Shown here: positions 17,963 to 27,018 of the stretch, piece after piece
Layout of the letters: every line of letters begins with the position of its first letter
Numbering within the stretch: position 1 is the first letter of the stretch
Assembly: GCA_027485695.1 (NCBI GenBank)
Contig: JAIXQO010000002.1
Span: 538,006-602,005, forward strand
DNA: 64,000 nucleotides
Direction of reading: 5' to 3'
Origin: Pseudomonadota bacterium
GTDB taxonomy: Bacteria > Bdellovibrionota > UBA1018
The notes under the pieces: generated by a model
What the model was told of the DNA's origin: nothing
The model's input: only the letters and a program-made list of their open reading frames with translations
Database searches by the model: none
Made by a program: the position numbers and the translations under genes

Positions 17963-19363
17963 CTATTTCTTCTTTTGGAAGATATGGATCGCGTGACCGA
18001 GTGCGGCCTCTGCAGCTTCCATCAGAGACTCCGGCACAGTCGGGTGAGCATGCACCGTGAGAGCCAGATCCTCTACGCGCGCGCCCATTTCAATAGCGAG
18101 CGTCGCTTCTGCGATGATGTTCGAGGCTTCGACGCCGACGATGTGAACGCCGAGAAGTCGTCCCGTTTTCTTGTCGCCGACTACCTTGACGAAACCGTCG
18201 GGCTCGGCAACCGAAAGTGCGCGGCCGTTGGCGGCCATCGGGAACATTCCGATCGTGACATCAAAACCTTTTTGTTTCGCCTCGGCCTCCGTGTAGCCGA
18301 CGGTCGCAATCTCTGGATCCGTGAAAATCACGGCCGGCATCGCCAGCACATCAAATACCGTCTTCTGACCGGCAATCGCTTCTGCTGCAACGATACCCTC
18401 TTTGGAGCCTTTGTGAGCAAGGAGCGGTTGACCAGCGATGTCGCCGATCGCGTAGATACCTTTGACCTTGGTTTCGCGGTTTGGACCGACGGGGATGAAT
18501 CCTTTGTCGTCGAGAGCGATTCCGGCTTTTTCTAAACCGAAATTTTTGCCATTCGGGCTACGTCCGATCGTGACGAGAACTTTCTCGAACACTTCGGATT
18601 TGCCATCGGCGAACGTCACTTCAACGCCGTTTTTCACGGTTTTTTGTGATTTCACGCCGACGCCGATTTTCAGCTCCACTCCGCGCTTCACCAAGTTTTT
18701 CTGAACGACAGCCGTCAGCGCCGGATCGACTCCACCGAGGAGTCCAGGGCCTGCTTCGACCACGGTCACTTTGGTTCCGACTTTGGCGTAGAAGGTTCCG
18801 AGTTCAAGGCCGATGTAACCACCACCGATGCAGAGCATGGTTTTTGGAATCGACTGCTGATCGAGAGCCCCCGTGGAGTCGAGGATGTTTTTCTGATCGA
18901 CTTCGAAACCTGGAAGTTTTGCGGGACTGGAACCGACTGCGATCACGCACTGATTGAACGTGAGCGTTTCTTCGCCGCTGGAGGTTTTGACGACAAGGGA
19001 TTTAGGCGATGCGAACGTCGCCTCACCTGCAATCACTTCGCAACCGTTTGCCTTGAGCAAGCTTCCAACGCCGCCGGTGAGCTTCTTAACGACCGTCTCT
19101 TTCCAGCTGACGAGCTTCGGCATATCGATCGCGGCACCTTTGACCGTGATTCCCATTTCAGATGCATGGTTCATGCGCTCATAAAGGGAACCGGCGAAAA
19201 TCAGCGCCTTAGAGGGAATGCAACCACGGTTCAAGCAAACGCCACCGAGTTCGGCGCGATCGATGACCGTGACTTTTTTCCCGAGCTGAGCGAGACGGAT
19301 CGCAGAAACGTAACCTGCGGGTCCAGCGCCAATCACAACCACATCAACAGTACGATTTTTCAT
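17963..19363 (-). CDS. lpdA: Dihydrolipoyl dehydrogenase (E3)
   Basis: The protein has 466 residues, typical of E3. It reoxidises dihydrolipoyl groups using FAD and NAD. The FAD-binding GAGPAGYVSAIRLAQLG lies at the N terminus, the redox-active disulfide in GGVCLNRGCIPSKAL, the NAD-binding GGGYIGLELGTFYAKVG in the middle, and the His-Glu of the dimer interface in VHAHPTVPESLMEAA. It sits between E2 and lipB on the same strand. A stem-loop between E2 and this gene may lower its expression relative to E2. Confidence 0.96.
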   Translation of the reverse strand: MKNRTVDVVVIGAGPAGYVSAIRLAQLGKKVTVIDRAELGGVCLNRGCIPSKALIFAGSLYERMNHASEMGITVKGAAIDMPKLVSWKETVVKKLTGGVGSLLKANGCEVIAGEATFASPKSLVVKTSSGEETLTFNQCVIAVGSSPAKLPGFEVDQKNILDSTGALDQQSIPKTMLCIGGGYIGLELGTFYAKVGTKVTVVEAGPGLLGGVDPALTAVVQKNLVKRGVELKIGVGVKSQKTVKNGVEVTFADGKSEVFEKVLVTIGRSPNGKNFGLEKAGIALDDKGFIPVGPNRETKVKGIYAIGDIAGQPLLAHKGSKEGIVAAEAIAGQKTVFDVLAMPAVIFTDPEIATVGYTEAEAKQKGFDVTIGMFPMAANGRALSVAEPDGFVKVVGDKKTGRLLGVHIVGVEASNIIAEATLAIEMGARVEDLALTVHAHPTVPESLMEAAEAALGHAIHIFQKKK

Positions 19364-19413
19364 AAAATGGAGATCCTCTACGAAGGGATTCTTAAAATTG
19401 CCAGATGATGGAA

Positions 19414-19457
19414 TAAAAACGTGGCCGTTAGGGCAGCGAAGCGGACCGTCAGGCCAC
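19414..19457 (-). terminator. Stem-loop between E2 and lpd
   Basis: GTGGCC (19421-19426) pairs with GGCCAC (19452-19457) around a GC-rich, partly paired loop. On the minus strand it is followed by GTTTTTATT, directly after the E2 stop, and a run of T also follows on the plus strand. It reads as a terminator or attenuator inside the operon. Confidence 0.65.
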
Positions 19458-19463
19458 TTTTTA

Positions 19464-20717
19464 TTACAGCATCATGAGCGCTGGGTTTTCGATGACTTGA
19501 ATGAAGTCCTTCATGTATTCGGCCGCCACTGCACCATCGACGATGCGGTGATCGAGCGAAATCGAGAAGTAAGTCCAGTCGCGAATCGCGATTTCTTCCT
19601 TGCCGTTCACTTTGATCGCGACCGGTTTGCGGAAAATCTTGTTGAATCCGAGGATCGCGACTTCCGGGTAGTTGATGACCGGGGTCGCAAACAGACCACC
19701 AATGGAGCCTGCGTTCGTGAGCGTGATCGTTCCACCCGTGAGGTCGTCCATCGTGAGCTTTTTCGCACGAGCACGATCGACCAGGTCCTGGATCTCGCGA
19801 GCGAGCTCAAGAACCGATTTGTTGCCGACGTCTTTTACGACTGGGGCGGTGAGACCGTCTTCGGTCTGAACCGAGATCGCGATGTTATAATAGTGCTTGA
19901 GCACGATCTCGCCAGAGGCTTCATCGAGCGACGAGTTCATGATCGGATACTTGCGCAGCACGGACGCCATGGCTTTCATGATGAACGGCAAATAAGTGAC
20001 CTTGATGCCTTCTTTTGCGCCCAAATCTTTGGCAAGAGCGCGAAGTTTCACAAGCTCCGTCGCGTCGGCTTCTTCCACGTACGTGAAGTGAGCGGCGTGA
20101 TCCTTGGACTCACGCATTTTTTGAGCGATTTTCTTGCGAAGGCCCTTGAACGGGATGCGCTCTTCGAGCTGAGCCGAAGAACGAGCGCTTGATCGAGCAA
20201 CCGGTTTGGAACCGCCCTTCAAGAACGCGTCGATGTCTTCCATCATCACGCGGCCGCTTGGACCAGTACCGGAAACGTCCGAGATCGTCACACCTTGTTC
20301 GCGAGCGTATTTGCGTGCGGCCGGAGCAGCAGTCACTGCGCCACCGAGCGAAACTTCGGAGCCTTTGACCGGCGTGGATGCAGCCACAGGTGCGGTAGCC
20401 GCTGGTTTTACGGCGGCAGGAGCTGGAGCAGCGTGTGCCGCTGGCTTGGGTTCTTCTTTTGGTGCGGACGCGCTAGCCGCGCCACCAGCCGATTCAAACG
20501 TCAGCATGACTTCGCCGACTTTGACGGTCTTGCCTTCTTTGGCGACAAGGCCGGAAACTTTGCCGGAAACGGGGCTTGGGAGCTCGATCGTCGCCTTGTC
20601 GGTCATGATCTCGCAAAGCGGCTGGTCGTCTTTGACCTGATCGCCTGGCTTCACCAACCACTTCACTAATTCGCCTTCGTGTACGCCTTCGCCGAGTTCT
20701 GGGAGTTTCAGTTCCAT
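19464..20717 (-). CDS. Lipoamide acyltransferase, E2 of a 2-oxoacid dehydrogenase complex
   Basis: The protein has 417 residues. One lipoyl domain lies at residues 1-77 (lipoyl Lys in [12 protein letters not shown]). An Ala/Pro-rich swinging linker follows, then the E1/E3-binding domain ([18 protein letters not shown]) and the catalytic acyltransferase core ending in [10 protein letters not shown], the HxxxDG active site. It could serve pyruvate or branched-chain oxoacids; a single lipoyl domain and the isovaleryl-CoA dehydrogenase elsewhere in the window slightly favour branched-chain substrates, which is inference. It starts 2 bases after lipA ends. No E1 gene is present here. Confidence 0.93.
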   Translation of the reverse strand: MELKLPELGEGVHEGELVKWLVKPGDQVKDDQPLCEIMTDKATIELPSPVSGKVSGLVAKEGKTVKVGEVMLTFESAGGAASASAPKEEPKPAAHAAPAPAAVKPAATAPVAASTPVKGSEVSLGGAVTAAPAARKYAREQGVTISDVSGTGPSGRVMMEDIDAFLKGGSKPVARSSARSSAQLEERIPFKGLRKKIAQKMRESKDHAAHFTYVEEADATELVKLRALAKDLGAKEGIKVTYLPFIMKAMASVLRKYPIMNSSLDEASGEIVLKHYYNIAISVQTEDGLTAPVVKDVGNKSVLELAREIQDLVDRARAKKLTMDDLTGGTITLTNAGSIGGLFATPVINYPEVAILGFNKIFRKPVAIKVNGKEEIAIRDWTYFSISLDHRIVDGAVAAEYMKDFIQVIENPALMML

Positions 20718-20719
20718 GG

Positions 20720-21715
20720 TTACTTGAGGTTCCTTTCAGATTCGATAACGCCTTTTAAGAAAAATTCTCCGGCACGGTAACTGGACCGCACAAGTGGTCC
20801 GGAGGCCACATAGATAAAGCCAAAAGACTCTGCGCGCTTACCGATGCGCTCGAACTCTTCTGGGGTGTAAAACTTCTCGACTGGGAGGTGGTTCAACGTC
20901 GGGCGCAAATACTGACCGATCGTGAGCACATCGACGCCGAATGAACGCAAGTCCTGAAACGCTTCGTCGAGTTCCTGTTCGGTCTCGCCTAAGCCCAGCA
21001 TCACCGCGCTTTTCGTGAAAAGCTTGTGACCGTTGTCGATCGCGATTTCCTTCGCGGCACGCAGAGTGGAGAGCGATTGCAGGTAACCCGCGCGCGGATC
21101 GCGAACGCGGTACTGAAGACGACGAACGGTTTCGATGTTGTGTGCGTACACGTCGAGTTTCGAATCAACGACGGTGCGAACAGCATCGACATCACCTTGG
21201 AAATCCGGAACGAGCGCTTCGACGATGAGCTTGGAATCGAGGATTTTTAGGCGCGAAATCGTTTCAGCAAAATGAGCGGCGCCCCCGTCTTTCATATCGT
21301 CGCGATCAACCGACGTGAGTACCACGTAGTGGAGACCCAGTGTTGCGACGCTTGCGGAAATCTCGGCCGGCTCGTTCGGGTCAAGCGGTGGCGGACGGCG
21401 CGCCGTCTTGATCGCGCAGAATCGGCAAGCGCGCGTGCAGGTATCGCCTCCGAGCATGAAGGTTGCCGTTCCCGTCGACCAACATTCGGCGACGTTCGGG
21501 CAATGCGCTTCTTCGCAAACGGTGTGGAGTTTTTTCTCGCGAAGCATGCCCTTGATCTGGGTGTAGTTTTCACCAGACGGCGGACGGATCTTGAGCCACT
21601 CGGGTTTTTTCGACTGCATGATCTCGCGAGCGCGCGCCGGCGAGAGCGGACGAGCTTCGTCGTCGTCACGAGCCTGATCGGGCATGAGGACTGGCAGTTC
21701 CTTGAAGATGGCCAT
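20720..21715 (-). CDS. lipA: Lipoyl synthase LipA
   Basis: The protein has 331 residues. This radical-SAM enzyme inserts sulfur at C6 and C8 of protein-bound octanoyl groups. The auxiliary cluster Cys triad is in [14 protein letters not shown] and the radical-SAM CxxxCxxC in [13 protein letters not shown]. The late [10 protein letters not shown] carries the conserved RSSY Ser. ATG 21715 is chosen; an in-frame upstream extension to 21754 lacks similarity. It is the first gene of the lipoate operon and is divergent from the TadG-like gene, with about 190 bases between them that must hold its promoter. Confidence 0.96.
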   Translation of the reverse strand: MAIFKELPVLMPDQARDDDEARPLSPARAREIMQSKKPEWLKIRPPSGENYTQIKGMLREKKLHTVCEEAHCPNVAECWSTGTATFMLGGDTCTRACRFCAIKTARRPPPLDPNEPAEISASVATLGLHYVVLTSVDRDDMKDGGAAHFAETISRLKILDSKLIVEALVPDFQGDVDAVRTVVDSKLDVYAHNIETVRRLQYRVRDPRAGYLQSLSTLRAAKEIAIDNGHKLFTKSAVMLGLGETEQELDEAFQDLRSFGVDVLTIGQYLRPTLNHLPVEKFYTPEEFERIGKRAESFGFIYVASGPLVRSSYRAGEFFLKGVIESERNLK

Positions 21716-21907
21716 GTGGCTTACCGTTATAGAAGTAGCGGGCGCGTCGAGCAAGTTTTACGGGGTGAGGTTCAAGAAAAATCGATAAAAACAGAGTGCT
21801 TCAATGGACTTGCCTTATTGTTAACAACTCCAAACATTCGCATTGAGTCCGCCTGTGTCGACACCTTGACACTACTCAGCACCTCCAGACTCTGCCATCA
21901 TCTAAGA

Positions 21908-24151
21908 ATGGGGTGGAACCAAATGAAATCAGGACGATTTCGCGCCGACTTGCCTGCCAAAAACCAAAAAGGTCAGGCGACGCTCTTCATCGCGACGATC
22001 TTACTGACGTTCATCTTCTTTTTCACCTTCGTCGTGAATACCGGCCTGGTCGTCAGTGCCAAGATCAATCTTCAAAACGCCGCCGATCTCGCGGCCTATT
22101 CGGGCGCCGCTACACAGGCACGACAACTCACCTATATCTCGTACTTGAACTATGAGATGCGCCGAACCTTTAAGAAATTCCTGTTTCGCTATTATGCGGT
22201 TGGGAACATGGGACAGGACACGCACCCCACGACCGATAACGGCGCCGTCCGGCGCTGGGGGCCGAATAATACGGATCCGCCTTTTGGCATTCCCGTCACT
22301 TGTATTCGAGCGACGGCGGGCGACCCACAGTGCTCGCGTAATAACCTGCCATCGACTCTGTCGAGAAACTCGATCAATAACTTGCAGACGAGTAACGACA
22401 CGACCATGTCAGCGCTCTATACGAGCTTAAAAACCATCGAGGCCGCCCGTAAAAACATCTGCGTCCTCGCGGGTACTTATAACGTCAAACTCCTTCTACT
22501 CTGGTTGACCAACACAGATCCCGAACTGAGCGGGATCATTGCTCAGCAGCAAGCCGCCGCGACCAATCCAGACGCCACTAAACAGCTCCAAATCTTGACT
22601 GCTATGGCGGGATGGGCACGCGGACTCGGCCTCATCCCCAAAGAACTCCTCCTCCACCAACGGATCAAAACCCTGGAACAGGTGATCAACCAAGAGCCTG
22701 AAACCTTGACCCGTCAGCGAGTCGAGGACATGAAAAACAGCGGAGAGTTTTTCCGGTATGAACGCTCGATTCAAGCTTACCTGACCGCGTTCAATAGCCT
22801 CGGTAACCACGTGTTCCCGAACCCCAGCGACATTGTCCTGCGCGAGCTCCTCCCGACCAAGGCCGGAGGCGCGGACCTGATCAAGCTCAATGACCTCAAA
22901 GAAAATTTCGACGTCTACGCGATGGATTTCGGAATGCTCGGCGCTGGAGTCGCCAGTCGAACCAACAATCCTTGTGATCCGGCCGCGCGCCAAATCATCC
23001 GTACGAACGATCCGACCAGCCAGGAAAAAGACTGCGTTCCATGTCTCGTGCCGTTTAGCTTCACGACAAATGGCGGCACCATGGGCAATTTCACTCCGGT
23101 ACTCGGGGTGGAGAAAGATCCCGAGATCCTCACTTATTACGCAGTCAGACTCTCCGCCAAAGCCCGGCTCCTTTTTTCGCCTTTTGGTGAACTGGAAATG
23201 GTTGCTTACTCGGCTGCTCAACCGTTCGGAAGTCGGATCGGCCCATCTAAAACCGAAGTCTCATTCACCCATCCCGGATCTCCGAGCGCAGCCTACTCTG
23301 CCCAAGACTACTGTTCGTTTACGAACTTCAACAACGCGAACGGTGCCACGCGCCGAGTTCGCTGTGCAGAGAGAGTTCCCAATCTATCGGTCAAACAGGG
23401 CGAAACGACCCTCAGCGGTACCAATGGTTGGAACGTCAACGATGTCGTATTCAATTATTTCCGCGCTCTCGGCGGCGCCAACGTCGTCGACCCACCCGCT
23501 CTAGAACAAGCCTACCATTGGGCCATGTCTCCTACCCCGAGTGAACTCGGCCTCTATAACATCCCGGGCGACCTCAACCCAAATGACGACCCGTTTCTTC
23601 GTCACTATGACAATCAGGGAAAATATGCGATTTGGGCGCCACTTTCACTCGATTATGCGGCAACCGGCAATACCAACGTCGTCGCTCAAGAGATTCGCTC
23701 AGCCCTTCAAGAAATGGCCGGAGGCGCAGGAGCCATCGCCTCCTTATCTGGTACGACAGCTACGATGTTCGCGAACCTCGGCCAGGAGTTAATCACCTAC
23801 ATCAATAGCCGTCTGGTCGCGGGCAACGGCGAAAACGGCGAAGGAATCAACGTCTACCGGTTCAATGACCCGACCCGCACGCTAGCGTCGGCCGGCCTAG
23901 GACCAATCCCGATCAACAACAGCCGAATCTACGTGCGCGATCCGCTCGCGCTCCGAACCAGCTGGTCGGATACCCTCAATGCCGCGATCCGAGACAAAAA
24001 ACGCGATACCTACAGTGTGAAATTCGTACCTTTGAAATCCTTATCCAGCCCAAACGGTACGTTTACCGATGGCAACGGCGGAACCATCTTTAAAAATGCG
24101 ATGCCCGGCACGAACGGTGTAGACACCGAGATCCAAGACCTGCAACATTAA
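21908..24151 (+). CDS. TadG-like secreted/pilus-associated protein with N-terminal membrane anchor
   Basis: The protein has about 747 residues. Near the N terminus KGQATLFIATILLTFIFFF is a membrane helix, followed by the TadE/TadG-like motif NTGLVVSAKINLQNAADLAA and YSGAATQ. The remaining 650 residues are predicted extracytoplasmic, with Cys-rich patches but no domain I can name. Proteins of this type are usually encoded beside Flp pilus (tad) genes; none is here. Start is uncertain: ATG 21908 or ATG 21923. The frame stays open upstream to 21272 but that part runs antisense to lipA and is not coding. A structured element follows the stop. Confidence 0.72.
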   Translation: MGWNQMKSGRFRADLPAKNQKGQATLFIATILLTFIFFFTFVVNTGLVVSAKINLQNAADLAAYSGAATQARQLTYISYLNYEMRRTFKKFLFRYYAVGNMGQDTHPTTDNGAVRRWGPNNTDPPFGIPVTCIRATAGDPQCSRNNLPSTLSRNSINNLQTSNDTTMSALYTSLKTIEAARKNICVLAGTYNVKLLLLWLTNTDPELSGIIAQQQAAATNPDATKQLQILTAMAGWARGLGLIPKELLLHQRIKTLEQVINQEPETLTRQRVEDMKNSGEFFRYERSIQAYLTAFNSLGNHVFPNPSDIVLRELLPTKAGGADLIKLNDLKENFDVYAMDFGMLGAGVASRTNNPCDPAARQIIRTNDPTSQEKDCVPCLVPFSFTTNGGTMGNFTPVLGVEKDPEILTYYAVRLSAKARLLFSPFGELEMVAYSAAQPFGSRIGPSKTEVSFTHPGSPSAAYSAQDYCSFTNFNNANGATRRVRCAERVPNLSVKQGETTLSGTNGWNVNDVVFNYFRALGGANVVDPPALEQAYHWAMSPTPSELGLYNIPGDLNPNDDPFLRHYDNQGKYAIWAPLSLDYAATGNTNVVAQEIRSALQEMAGGAGAIASLSGTTATMFANLGQELITYINSRLVAGNGENGEGINVYRFNDPTRTLASAGLGPIPINNSRIYVRDPLALRTSWSDTLNAAIRDKKRDTYSVKFVPLKSLSSPNGTFTDGNGGTIFKNAMPGTNGVDTEIQDLQH

Positions 24152-24157
24152 GACGAA

Positions 24158-24219
24158 ATCGGACGGGAATAACGGGCGTTTTTTCATCCAGAAAAAACGC
24201 TTGCCCGAAAGCGTCCGAT
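24158..24219 (+). terminator. Long three-tier stem-loop after the TadG-like gene
   Basis: ATCGGACG (24158) pairs with CGTCCGAT (24212). Inside it, CGGGC pairs with GCCCG and GCGTTTTTTC pairs with GAAAAAACGC, around a short loop. It sits 7 bases after the stop of the TadG-like gene and also inside the leader of the histone-like gene. Just before the latter's AGGAG, a further small hairpin CGGGC-AACT-GCCCG (24235-24248) is seen. It may be a terminator, an RNA-stability element, or a leader control site. Confidence 0.55.
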
Positions 24220-24258
24220 GATCGAACTTGGATACGGGCAACTGCCCGAGGAGAACAC

Positions 24259-24612
24259 ATGGCTCGCAAAGCAATGAAGAAAAAACCCGCGAAGAAAATG
24301 GCAAAAAAAGCTGCCAAAAAATCCGCAAAGAAGTCTGCCCCTAAAGCTCAGAAAAAAGCCGTAGCCAAAAAAGGCAAAAAGCCGGCTAAGAAAGCCGCTG
24401 CTAAAAAAGCTGCGCCTAAGAAAGCTGCCACTAAAAAAGCGGCTCCGATGAAAAAAGCAGCCCCTAAGAAGGCCGCCCCTAAAAAAGCAGCTCCGAAGAA
24501 AACTGAAAAGTCTTCTTCGATGATGAGCACTCTTGGAGCATTCGGCGGCGGTATCGCGGCCGGCTCCATCGGCTCCTCGTTCGCTCACGAAATGCAAGAC
24601 AACGAAGAGTAG
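24259..24612 (+). CDS. Histone H1-like Lys/Ala/Pro-rich protein with glycine-rich tail
   Basis: The protein has 117 residues. Residues 1 to about 82 consist of Lys, Ala and Pro in repeats of the KKAAPKKAA type, as in eukaryotic histone H1 tails and bacterial H1-like proteins, which bind and compact DNA. The last 33 residues are different: SSSMMSTLGAFGGGIAAGSIG then an acidic end. The Gly/Ala run resembles a glycine-zipper membrane or oligomerisation segment. A strong ribosome site (GAGGAG) precedes the start. The gene lies 8 bases before the HD hydrolase. DNA binding is inferred from composition only. Confidence 0.75.
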   Translation: MARKAMKKKPAKKMAKKAAKKSAKKSAPKAQKKAVAKKGKKPAKKAAAKKAAPKKAATKKAAPMKKAAPKKAAPKKAAPKKTEKSSSMMSTLGAFGGGIAAGSIGSSFAHEMQDNEE

Positions 24613-24620
24613 ATCGATTC

Positions 24621-25946
24621 ATGGAGATACGGGACGTTCTGTATGGCGCAGTCTTAATTGAGCCACATGAACGTCCCGTACTCGAATCCCGTTTTTTTCA
24701 GCGCCTCCGTCAAATCAGACAACTCGGATTCGCCGAGTACTCCTACCCCACCGCCACTCACAACCGTTTCGTTCATTCGCTGGGCGCCCTCAAGGTCGCA
24801 ACCGACGCGTTTGAAACGATTTTTACTCCGCTTCTGAAGCGTGGTTCCCCTCAAAATTTTCATGCGTTTCGCGCGCTCGTCAGGCTCGCAGCACTCTTAC
24901 ATGACGTCGGCCACGGCCCGCTGTCGCACACAACTGAGTTTGCGATGCCAAGCCTTGCGGCACTCAAGCTTCCGCTGGGGCATCTAAAAAACGCCGATCG
25001 CCAAGCGACCCACGAAGACTACACCCTAAAAATCTTGCTCGACTCCGAACTCACACCACTACTCGACCGCGCGGGCGAACCTTACGGATTTCGAGCGATT
25101 CACATCGCAGCGCTCATCGATCCCGCGATCGTGGTCGATGATGGCTATTTCTCGGAGAGCATGCCGGGCATGGGGCTCATCGATTTTCGTCCGCTGCTCC
25201 AGCAATTGGTTTCAAGTGAACTGGACGCTGACCGGATGGACTACCTCCGTCGCGACAGTTTTTTTGCTGGAGTCAGTTACGGTCACTACGACTATAGCTG
25301 GCTTGCCCAGCACTTGAGTCATCATTTTCGTGATGGCCGCGCTTATCTGGCACTCAAACATCGTGCGCTCTATGCGTTCGAAGATTTCCTCCTCTCGCGA
25401 TATCACATGTTCTTGATGGTCTATTTCCACTACAAGAGCACGATCTACGACGAGATGCTCACACGCTATTTCGAGACCGCGCCGGGTGAATACCAACTCC
25501 CTTCGGACCTCGAAGGCTACGTTCAGACGCATGATGGCCAACTCTACGAGCGGCTCGCTCAGAGCTCCAACCCTTGGGCCAAACGCATCACTGAGAAAAA
25601 ACCGTTCAAGCTCCTCCTTGAAATGCACAGCGGGATTCCCGCGAACGCTGCCGTTCAGACCCGGAATCTCGAGCGCCTTCATGTGCTCAGATCACGTCTG
25701 GAGAAAGAGCAAATTCCTTTCATCGCAACAACCGATGAAGGCGAACTCTCCAAATACTATCGCAAAGGGGGCGACCCCATCTATGTGCGGTACGAGGATC
25801 TCTTTCATCCCGAAGAATTCATTCCACTCGAGGAGTGCACGGATCTCTTCCAAAAATATCAGGAGATCCGGACGATCAAGCGCCTCTACGTCGCGCCCGA
25901 GGACCTTGCTCGAGTTAGAGAGTGGCGAATCAGCATCAACGCTTAA
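24621..25946 (+). CDS. HD-domain phosphohydrolase, dNTPase/SAMHD1-like
   Basis: The protein has 441 residues. It resembles HD-superfamily deoxynucleoside triphosphate phosphohydrolases. The metal site is seen as THNRFVHSLGA (first His), LLHDVGHGPLSHT (His-Asp), then an Asp in SSELDADRMDYLRRDS. A basic stretch with YDYSWLAQHLSHHF follows, as in the family. The C-terminal 150 residues are less conserved. It would cleave dNTPs to nucleoside and triphosphate, lowering dNTP pools. It starts 8 bases after the histone-like gene and its last 11 bases overlap the end of the convergent protease gene. Confidence 0.85.
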   Translation: MEIRDVLYGAVLIEPHERPVLESRFFQRLRQIRQLGFAEYSYPTATHNRFVHSLGALKVATDAFETIFTPLLKRGSPQNFHAFRALVRLAALLHDVGHGPLSHTTEFAMPSLAALKLPLGHLKNADRQATHEDYTLKILLDSELTPLLDRAGEPYGFRAIHIAALIDPAIVVDDGYFSESMPGMGLIDFRPLLQQLVSSELDADRMDYLRRDSFFAGVSYGHYDYSWLAQHLSHHFRDGRAYLALKHRALYAFEDFLLSRYHMFLMVYFHYKSTIYDEMLTRYFETAPGEYQLPSDLEGYVQTHDGQLYERLAQSSNPWAKRITEKKPFKLLLEMHSGIPANAAVQTRNLERLHVLRSRLEKEQIPFIATTDEGELSKYYRKGGDPIYVRYEDLFHPEEFIPLEECTDLFQKYQEIRTIKRLYVAPEDLARVREWRISINA

Positions 25947-26538
25947 ACTCGGGCGGAGCTGAACAGGTTTCCCTGGGAACACAAAAACCGTTTGCGACCC
26001 AAAAACTATAAGTGTCTGCGATCATCGGCCAACCGAACAAGGTAGAGTGCGGTGCCCGACGATCGAAATAGGCTGTATCTACCGCACCACAAAGATGTGC
26101 GACCTCGTGAGCAACCAAGCCACCGAGGGTAACAACAGAGCTAAACTCACCGCGATTCAACTTGATATGATTGCCATAAAACGTTGCTTTGCCAGCATAT
26201 CCCTTATTTCCTAGGACACACTCGACTCGGGCCGTTTCCATTTTTCTGAGTATGCAACCGACCATTTGCCTGGATCGCTTGAGCTGAACTGGTGTTCTTG
26301 CGCGAGTCCACCGGCCTGGATCTTGGGAAATCAGTTTTTCTAACAAACTTTCCACTGAGTTGAGCGAAAGACGTGCAAACTGTTTTGCGGTTTCGAATTC
26401 GCGAATGGTTTCCGAATCGCAATTCACAAACTCGTTACTAGACGCAGGGGCAATGGAGGTCAGAATGACCGTCCCAACGATCCAAATAAAATCGGGGAAT
26501 TTTTTAAGTCGAGTACTCAATTTAGAATCCCTGCGCAA
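25936..26538 (-). CDS. Exported aspzincin-like metallopeptidase
   Basis: The protein has 200 residues. The first 35 residues form a signal peptide or membrane anchor (FIWIVGTVILTSIAPASS). The zinc motif is LVAHEVAHLCG, with His 144, Glu 145 and His 148; an Asp at 154 (GAVDTAY) and a later IADTYSFW fit the aspzincin (M35, deuterolysin-like) pattern of HExxH plus Asp and the ADxYxxF signature. Six Cys after the leader suggest disulfides. It is directly downstream, by one base, of a small exported protein. Substrate is unknown; envelope or prey protein degradation is possible. Confidence 0.62.
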   Translation of the reverse strand: MRRDSKLSTRLKKFPDFIWIVGTVILTSIAPASSNEFVNCDSETIREFETAKQFARLSLNSVESLLEKLISQDPGRWTRARTPVQLKRSRQMVGCILRKMETARVECVLGNKGYAGKATFYGNHIKLNRGEFSSVVTLGGLVAHEVAHLCGAVDTAYFDRRAPHSTLFGWPMIADTYSFWVANGFCVPRETCSAPPEFKR

Positions 26539-26539
26539 C

Positions 26540-26851
26540 CTATCGTCGCACAGACTTCACGCGTGCTTTTTTAATGGTTCGAGCTTGCGCACTCGAGGAT
26601 CGTGGCACTGCCATCCGCTCTCGGTACTGCCCTTGCGTCTGCGATAGGCGCTTCATTTCTTGATCGACCCCAAGATCATCGCGGCGCTTGACGCGAATTT
26701 CGGAAACATCCTGAGGGATCGCACTCGTTCCCACCGGCGCCTGAGGCGGTAGAGGTGCGTTAGCCAAAACGCGCGATCCAAAAGTCGCAATCAGGACTAC
26801 AGTCCCAATACCCATGAATCGATAGAAATGCAGATCGCGTTTAAGGGCCAT
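26540..26851 (-). CDS. Small exported or membrane-anchored protein
   Basis: The protein has 103 residues and I do not recognise it. A GGAGGAATAC ribosome site sets the start at 26851; an upstream extension to 26965 is not used. One hydrophobic stretch (FMGIGTVVLIATFGSRVLANA) is a signal peptide or anchor. The remainder is basic, Pro- and Ser-containing and ends in an Arg/Lys cluster, so it is likely disordered. It is co-transcribed with the aspzincin-like protease, one base apart, and could be its propeptide-like partner or inhibitor; that is a guess from position only. Confidence 0.65.
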   Translation of the reverse strand: MALKRDLHFYRFMGIGTVVLIATFGSRVLANAPLPPQAPVGTSAIPQDVSEIRVKRRDDLGVDQEMKRLSQTQGQYRERMAVPRSSSAQARTIKKARVKSVRR

Positions 26852-27018
26852 GTATTCCTCCAGAACCAACGTTTTACCACGGATGCCGCATCCCGTTAAG
26901 CAAACGCTGGACCAGACTGAGGACCCGGTCTTATGCCTTGAAAAAACTAGGGAAAATACCCCCATTTCTATGGTAACTCTGTCTATCTTAAGCCCCTCTG
27001 TCTAACGGATCGACACCC

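Noticed and set aside
19398..20192. A 264-residue open frame on the plus strand
   Set aside because: It is antisense to the E2 gene and its composition (His, Arg, Asp) is that of a shadow frame.
21272..21907. Upstream extension of the TadG-like gene
   Set aside because: The frame is open but it covers lipA on the other strand and would place the membrane anchor in mid-protein.
24400..24500. Short tandem repeats that could look like a CRISPR array
   Set aside because: They are in-frame codons for KKAAP-type peptide repeats without spacers.
24184..24597. Minus-strand frame rich in Phe, Arg and Ser
   Set aside because: It is the reverse of the Lys/Ala codon repeats of the H1-like gene.
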